Of a stretch of DNA of 64,000 nucleotides, positions 62,101 through 64,000 are shown piece by piece. Under the pieces are notes generated by a model that was given only the letters and a program-made list of their open reading frames with translations, was not told the origin of the DNA and did no database searches. A program made the translations under genes and the position numbers. The stretch is from JACPYM01 sp963699175 (GTDB lineage Bacteria > Acidobacteriota > Blastocatellia > RBC074): contig OY969418.1 of NCBI GenBank assembly GCA_963699175.1, forward strand, positions 2,790,001-2,854,000. The letters are read 5' to 3'. The number at the start of each line of letters is the position of its first letter. Position 1 is the stretch's first letter.

Positions 62101-62295
62101 AAGCTGCTGCGGTTGAGTGTGCGGGATGATGGCTGTGGTTTTGATCCTGTCGCACAGCAAAGCAGCAGCAACGGGCATTTCGGCTTGCTGGGGATGCGTG
62201 AGCGCGCCGCACAGATTGGCGGGAGTTTGAACGTCAACAGCCGTCCGAATGAAGGCACGGAGGTAATGGTCGAAGTGCCACTCAATGTACCGTAG
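59191..62295 (+). CDS. Propeller-type hybrid sensor histidine kinase (HisKA_3)
   Basis: This protein has about 1034 residues: an N-terminal membrane helix (VTIVAVCLLSSLAVGWLSL); about 13 two-component-regulator propeller repeats to residue 625 (NIWSVYEDRAGSLWVATVNG); a Y_Y_Y domain near 690-765 (ARFEFYYTGLSFVAP, LEGFDPEWID); a membrane helix (YSLCLFSLALAIWGWYRA); HisKA_3 with phospho-His near 841 (REIHDTLAQGFAGISVQLEL); and HATPase (NAIKHAQATQL, DDGCGFDP, GHFGLLGMRERA). It senses an extracellular ligand, commonly a glycan or sugar. It has no receiver domain of its own; the partner at 62667 follows. Confidence 0.9.
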   Translation: MLHRHRVTIVAVCLLSSLAVGWLSLRDWPVQAFGARAEQAQFSHEAWQTEHGLPQNTVQVVLQTRDGYIWVGTKEGLARFDGIRFTIFDKQNTKQLTHNQIRGLFEDSVGRLWISTPGALVQSKDGRFTTFTTSDGLSSNNIWSVYEDRAGSLWVATVNGLNRYHDGKFTAYTTRDGLSSNSIETLLEDRAGALWIATADGLTRFKDGAFKVYAKSDGLASNAIKTLFEDKAGSLWIGTADGLTRYADGKFVTFTTREGLAHNNITAIAQDSAGTLWFGTPGGLHQWRGGKFTVYTTQQGLPDNRVALLHADRDGGLWIGTASGLARYWHGGFATYSEREGLSSNLILSLCEDHEGNLWIGTEAGGLNLFKVKKFTTYTMHQGLSANLVRSVYEDRAGNLWVGTQAGGLNRFKDGQWTSLTTKDGLASNDVQTVYEDRAGNLWVGTPAGLTRLRQGVVTTYTARDGLSDDYVRSLYEDRAGSLWIGTRRGLTQLKNGKFTAYTALDGLPSDYVGALCESRDGSLWIGTLGGLSHFKNGEFINYTTTAGLSSEVVIALYEDAAGSLWIGTHGGGLNRFKDGRFAQYSVKDGLPDDVIYHVLEDNQGYLWMSCNKGIIRVSRQELETRQPGEQKPLKLVTYGTADGMETRECSGGGHPAAWKTSDGRLWFATIKGVAMIDPAHLRVNEPPPPVAIEQVIVDEETFETGAPLELPPGKARFEFYYTGLSFVAPQQVAFKYRLEGFDPEWIDAGVRRVASYTNIPAGRYRFRVLACNNDGVWNQAGAAFDFYLKPHFYETYWFYSLCLFSLALAIWGWYRARVRRIEREFSAVLAERTRIAREIHDTLAQGFAGISVQLELVTRLLERAPQTAKTHLDQARSLVRESLAEARRSVWDLRSQALESSDLPAALAETAKRLVAGTAVQAQVQVSGTYRQLGRVIEDNLLRIGQEALTNAIKHAQATQLRIELKFEPKLLRLSVRDDGCGFDPVAQQSSSNGHFGLLGMRERAAQIGGSLNVNSRPNEGTEVMVEVPLNVP

Positions 62296-62666
62296 ACTGT
62301 CTAAACCAAGCCAAGCGAGATTGGTACACGCAGGTTCAGTGGAGCACGTTGGCCCAAGTGTTCAGAGTACCGCCTTCAGGCAGCGCGCCGCAGGCGCGTC
62401 GTTGGGCGCTGCGCGCCCGCGCCGCCTGAAGGCGGTACTCTGAACGCCCGCTTGCCAGGGTTGTAGTTTTTGGCGCTGTTCCAATGTTCAGTGGTTCGAT
62501 TTAGTCTGCGGGTGACATGGTTCTTCGAGCATTCCGAGGCAACGCGCCAACTGACCGTGCGACAGTGTTTCCCGCAATAAGCGCATAATAAAGCCTGCCG
62601 CAGACTAGACAGTCTACGGTACGGTTCTGGGCATTTCGTGATCTACTGACGGTACATTTTCCAAGG
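62296..62666. other. 371-base gap between kinase and response regulator
   Basis: Apart from the family C palindrome at 62360-62445 there is no supported gene. The region likely carries the promoter of the response regulator. Minus-strand frames overlapping it run into the regulator gene and look like shadows. Confidence 0.4.
62360..62445. repeat. Long palindrome, family C (22-bp perfect outer stem)
   Basis: The arms 62360-62381 and 62424-62445 (outer GTTCAGAGTACCGCCTTCAG) are perfect reverse complements. The loop is very GC-rich and holds inner CAGCGC/GCGCTG pairs. The outer GTT(C/T)AGAGTAC matches the ends of family B. Confidence 0.85.
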
Positions 62667-63311
62667 ATGACGGTGGAAACAAACTCATCGCAAAGCATTC
62701 GCGTCATGGTCGTGGATGACCACCAGATTGTGCGGCAAGGCCTGGTCGCTTTACTCAACACTGAACCAGGCTTGACCGTAGTGGCCGAAGCGACCAACGG
62801 ACAGCAGGCGGTTGAATTGTTCCGGCAACAGCGGCCCGACATTACGCTGATGGATTTGCGCCTGCCCGTGCTGGGCGGCGTCGAGGCGACCAAAACCATC
62901 CGGCAAGAATTTCCCACGGCCAAGATCATCGTCCTGACCACCTATGACGGAGACGAAGACATTTACCGCGCTTTGCAAGCCGGAGCGCAAAGCTATCTGC
63001 TCAAAGGCGTCTCCTTTGACGAACTGCTCGAAGCGATTCGTACAGTGCACGCCGGAGCGCGCCGCATCCCATCAGCCGTGGCCGAACGGCTGGCCGAGCG
63101 CATGGCTGGGCAGGAGTTGACCGGGCGGGAGTTGCAAGTGCTCGAACTGATTGTCAAAGGCCGAAGCAATAAAGAAATCTCCACCGAGTTGGCCATCTCG
63201 GAAGCCACCGTCAAATCACACATCAACTCCCTGCTCAGCAAACTCGGCGTCAGCGACCGCACACAGGCCGCCACTTCGGCTTTGCAACGTGGCATCGTGC
63301 ACCTGGATTAA
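62667..63311 (+). CDS. NarL/LuxR-type response regulator
   Basis: This 214-residue protein has a receiver domain with acidic pocket VMVVDDHQIV and phospho-acceptor Asp near residue 63 (ITLMDLRLPV), Thr in IVLTTYDG and Lys in YLLKGVS. The C-terminal LuxR HTH (residues 148-205) has LTGRELQVLELIVKGRSNKE and AISEATVKSHINSLLSKLG. It should bind DNA after phosphorylation by the kinase encoded upstream on the same strand. HisKA_3 kinases typically pair with this class. Confidence 0.93.
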   Translation: MTVETNSSQSIRVMVVDDHQIVRQGLVALLNTEPGLTVVAEATNGQQAVELFRQQRPDITLMDLRLPVLGGVEATKTIRQEFPTAKIIVLTTYDGDEDIYRALQAGAQSYLLKGVSFDELLEAIRTVHAGARRIPSAVAERLAERMAGQELTGRELQVLELIVKGRSNKEISTELAISEATVKSHINSLLSKLGVSDRTQAATSALQRGIVHLD

Positions 63312-63421
63312 GCCGCACACCCGCACCTTCTCCAACTAAAGTTTGACTTGCGTCTCAACCGCTGGGTTCAAGACAGCTTTGGCCAATCGTGTTAGGCTGT
63401 GCCCGCATAGGTATTCCGTGA

Positions 63422-63443
63422 GGGGCGCGCAAGCTGGCGCCCC
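63422..63443 (+). terminator. Possible terminator hairpin
   Basis: GGGGCGC (63422-63428) pairs with GCGCCCC (63437-63443) around an 8-base loop and is followed by CATTCTTTG. The T-rich stretch is weak, so this is tentative. Confidence 0.3.
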
Positions 63444-63494
63444 CATTCTTTGTAATCATCGTTGTTATCTTTTCCAGAGGCAGTGGCTAACCTG

Positions 63495-64000
63495 ATGCTT
63501 ATTCGTGCGCTCTCACTCATGCTCTTCGCCGGGCTGTGTGCCGCTGCCAGCCAGACCAAGTGGCGGACGGCGACGGAAAAAGAGTTGGCCGCCTTGATTC
63601 CTGCGCGTGCGCCGGTTGAAAAAGAACGCATCGAAACGGAGTTGCGCACGGCGGCGGGCGTAACCGACGGCAGAGGAAAATTTATTGCTGGTGTGGTGAT
63701 CATCACCGCCGGATATGCCGCCGAGGGCAAATATTCGCATTTTCTCCTCACCCAGACGCCACTCAAAATTGGCGAAATGAAGCTTGGCCCGGGTGAATAT
63801 GTCTTTGGTTATCGGCGCATAGAGGGTGAGGCATTAGAGGTAAAATTCTACGAAGCGGCTACCGGCAAGCAACTCGGCATGGTCAAAGCGCGCCGGGAGC
63901 CTGCACGCGGCCCCATCCGGTCGCTGCTGATCACTCCGCCCGAAGGTGAGAGTGGGACGATGCTATTGGGACGATTTGTCTTCGAGTATTCCGTATCCAA
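63495..64000 (+). CDS. Exported hypothetical protein, truncated by the window edge
   Basis: The frame is open from an ATG at 63495 to the end (about 168 residues). It starts with a signal peptide (MLIRALSLMLFAGLCAAASQ), followed by a helical charged segment (TATEKELAALIPARAPVEKE) and strand-rich sequence (GKFIAGVVIITAGYAAEGKY, MKLGPGEYVFGYRR, LEVKFYEAATGKQLGMV). Acidobacteriota commonly have such small periplasmic proteins. No family recognised. Confidence 0.6.
   Translation, partial: MLIRALSLMLFAGLCAAASQTKWRTATEKELAALIPARAPVEKERIETELRTAAGVTDGRGKFIAGVVIITAGYAAEGKYSHFLLTQTPLKIGEMKLGPGEYVFGYRRIEGEALEVKFYEAATGKQLGMVKARREPARGPIRSLLITPPEGESGTMLLGRFVFEYSVS

Overview
This window looks like chromosome from a Blastocatellia-type member of the Acidobacteriota (inference). 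Supporting signs are the 'Solibacter C-terminal' (TIGR03437-like) modules in two giant secreted proteins, one with SBBP propeller repeats, a propeller-type hybrid sensor kinase with a NarL-type regulator, many Tat or Sec exported catabolic enzymes, and intergenic DNA full of long palindromes and heptamer tandem repeats. No rRNA, tRNA or CRISPR array was seen.

Bases 1-about 17,850 are accessory DNA. The left part (+ strand, 1-8113) has an incomplete end gene, a TubC-docking-like protein, a coiled-coil protein, and a phage tail module: an assembly chaperone with a textbook -1 frameshift heptamer (AAATTTG, 2531-2537) followed by a 1015-residue tape-measure protein carrying a lysozyme-like domain. 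Small paralogous and zinc-finger proteins follow. No terminase, portal, capsid or major tail gene is visible. The right part is a minus-strand operon (15835 down to 8156) of small unknown genes, a membrane protein and two tyrosine recombinases (one frameshifted). It is divergent from a plus-strand operon (15952-17784: HTH regulator, coiled-coil protein, intact integrase). The two operons are driven by back-to-back promoters whose -35 boxes lie in the two arms of one inverted repeat, and the plus promoter predicts a leaderless mRNA. Most of the wider gaps in the minus operon hold a hairpin just after a stop codon. An IS1-family element (13328-14572, 25-bp inverted repeats, 10-bp target duplication, A7 frameshift site) has split one small gene, whose two halves can be rejoined exactly.

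Bases 17,958-41,966 are mainly chromosomal genes: two PLP-dependent threonine/serine dehydratase-like enzymes flanking a Uma2 nuclease, a 1750-residue secreted propeller protein, accD, an M28 peptidase, a CPBP protease, a NUDIX hydrolase, a membrane-anchored NB-ARC/TPR (STAND) ATPase, an AbrB-type protein, a TonB-C protein coupled to rsmI, a ROK polyphosphate glucokinase, an alpha/beta hydrolase, a secreted protein resembling the LIC_10091 family, and a GMC oxidoreductase.

Bases 41,976-58,936 are all minus strand and read like an amino-acid/sugar-acid catabolic cluster: M24 peptidase, enolase-superfamily dehydratase (hydroxyproline-dehydratase-like), Tat-exported lactonase, a 2014-residue secreted propeller protein, lactate permease, secreted esterase, NTF2-like protein, Tat-exported ManD-like dehydratase, and an RraA-like aldolase with a signal peptide. 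Bases 59,191-63,311 encode a one-piece propeller sensor kinase and its probable LuxR-type response regulator. A truncated secreted protein runs off the right edge.

Two general features stand out. First, at least five families of 22-36 bp perfect or near-perfect intergenic palindromes recur. Second, heptamer tandem repeats overlap gene starts in such a way that they encode the N-terminal signal peptides of at least two proteins.
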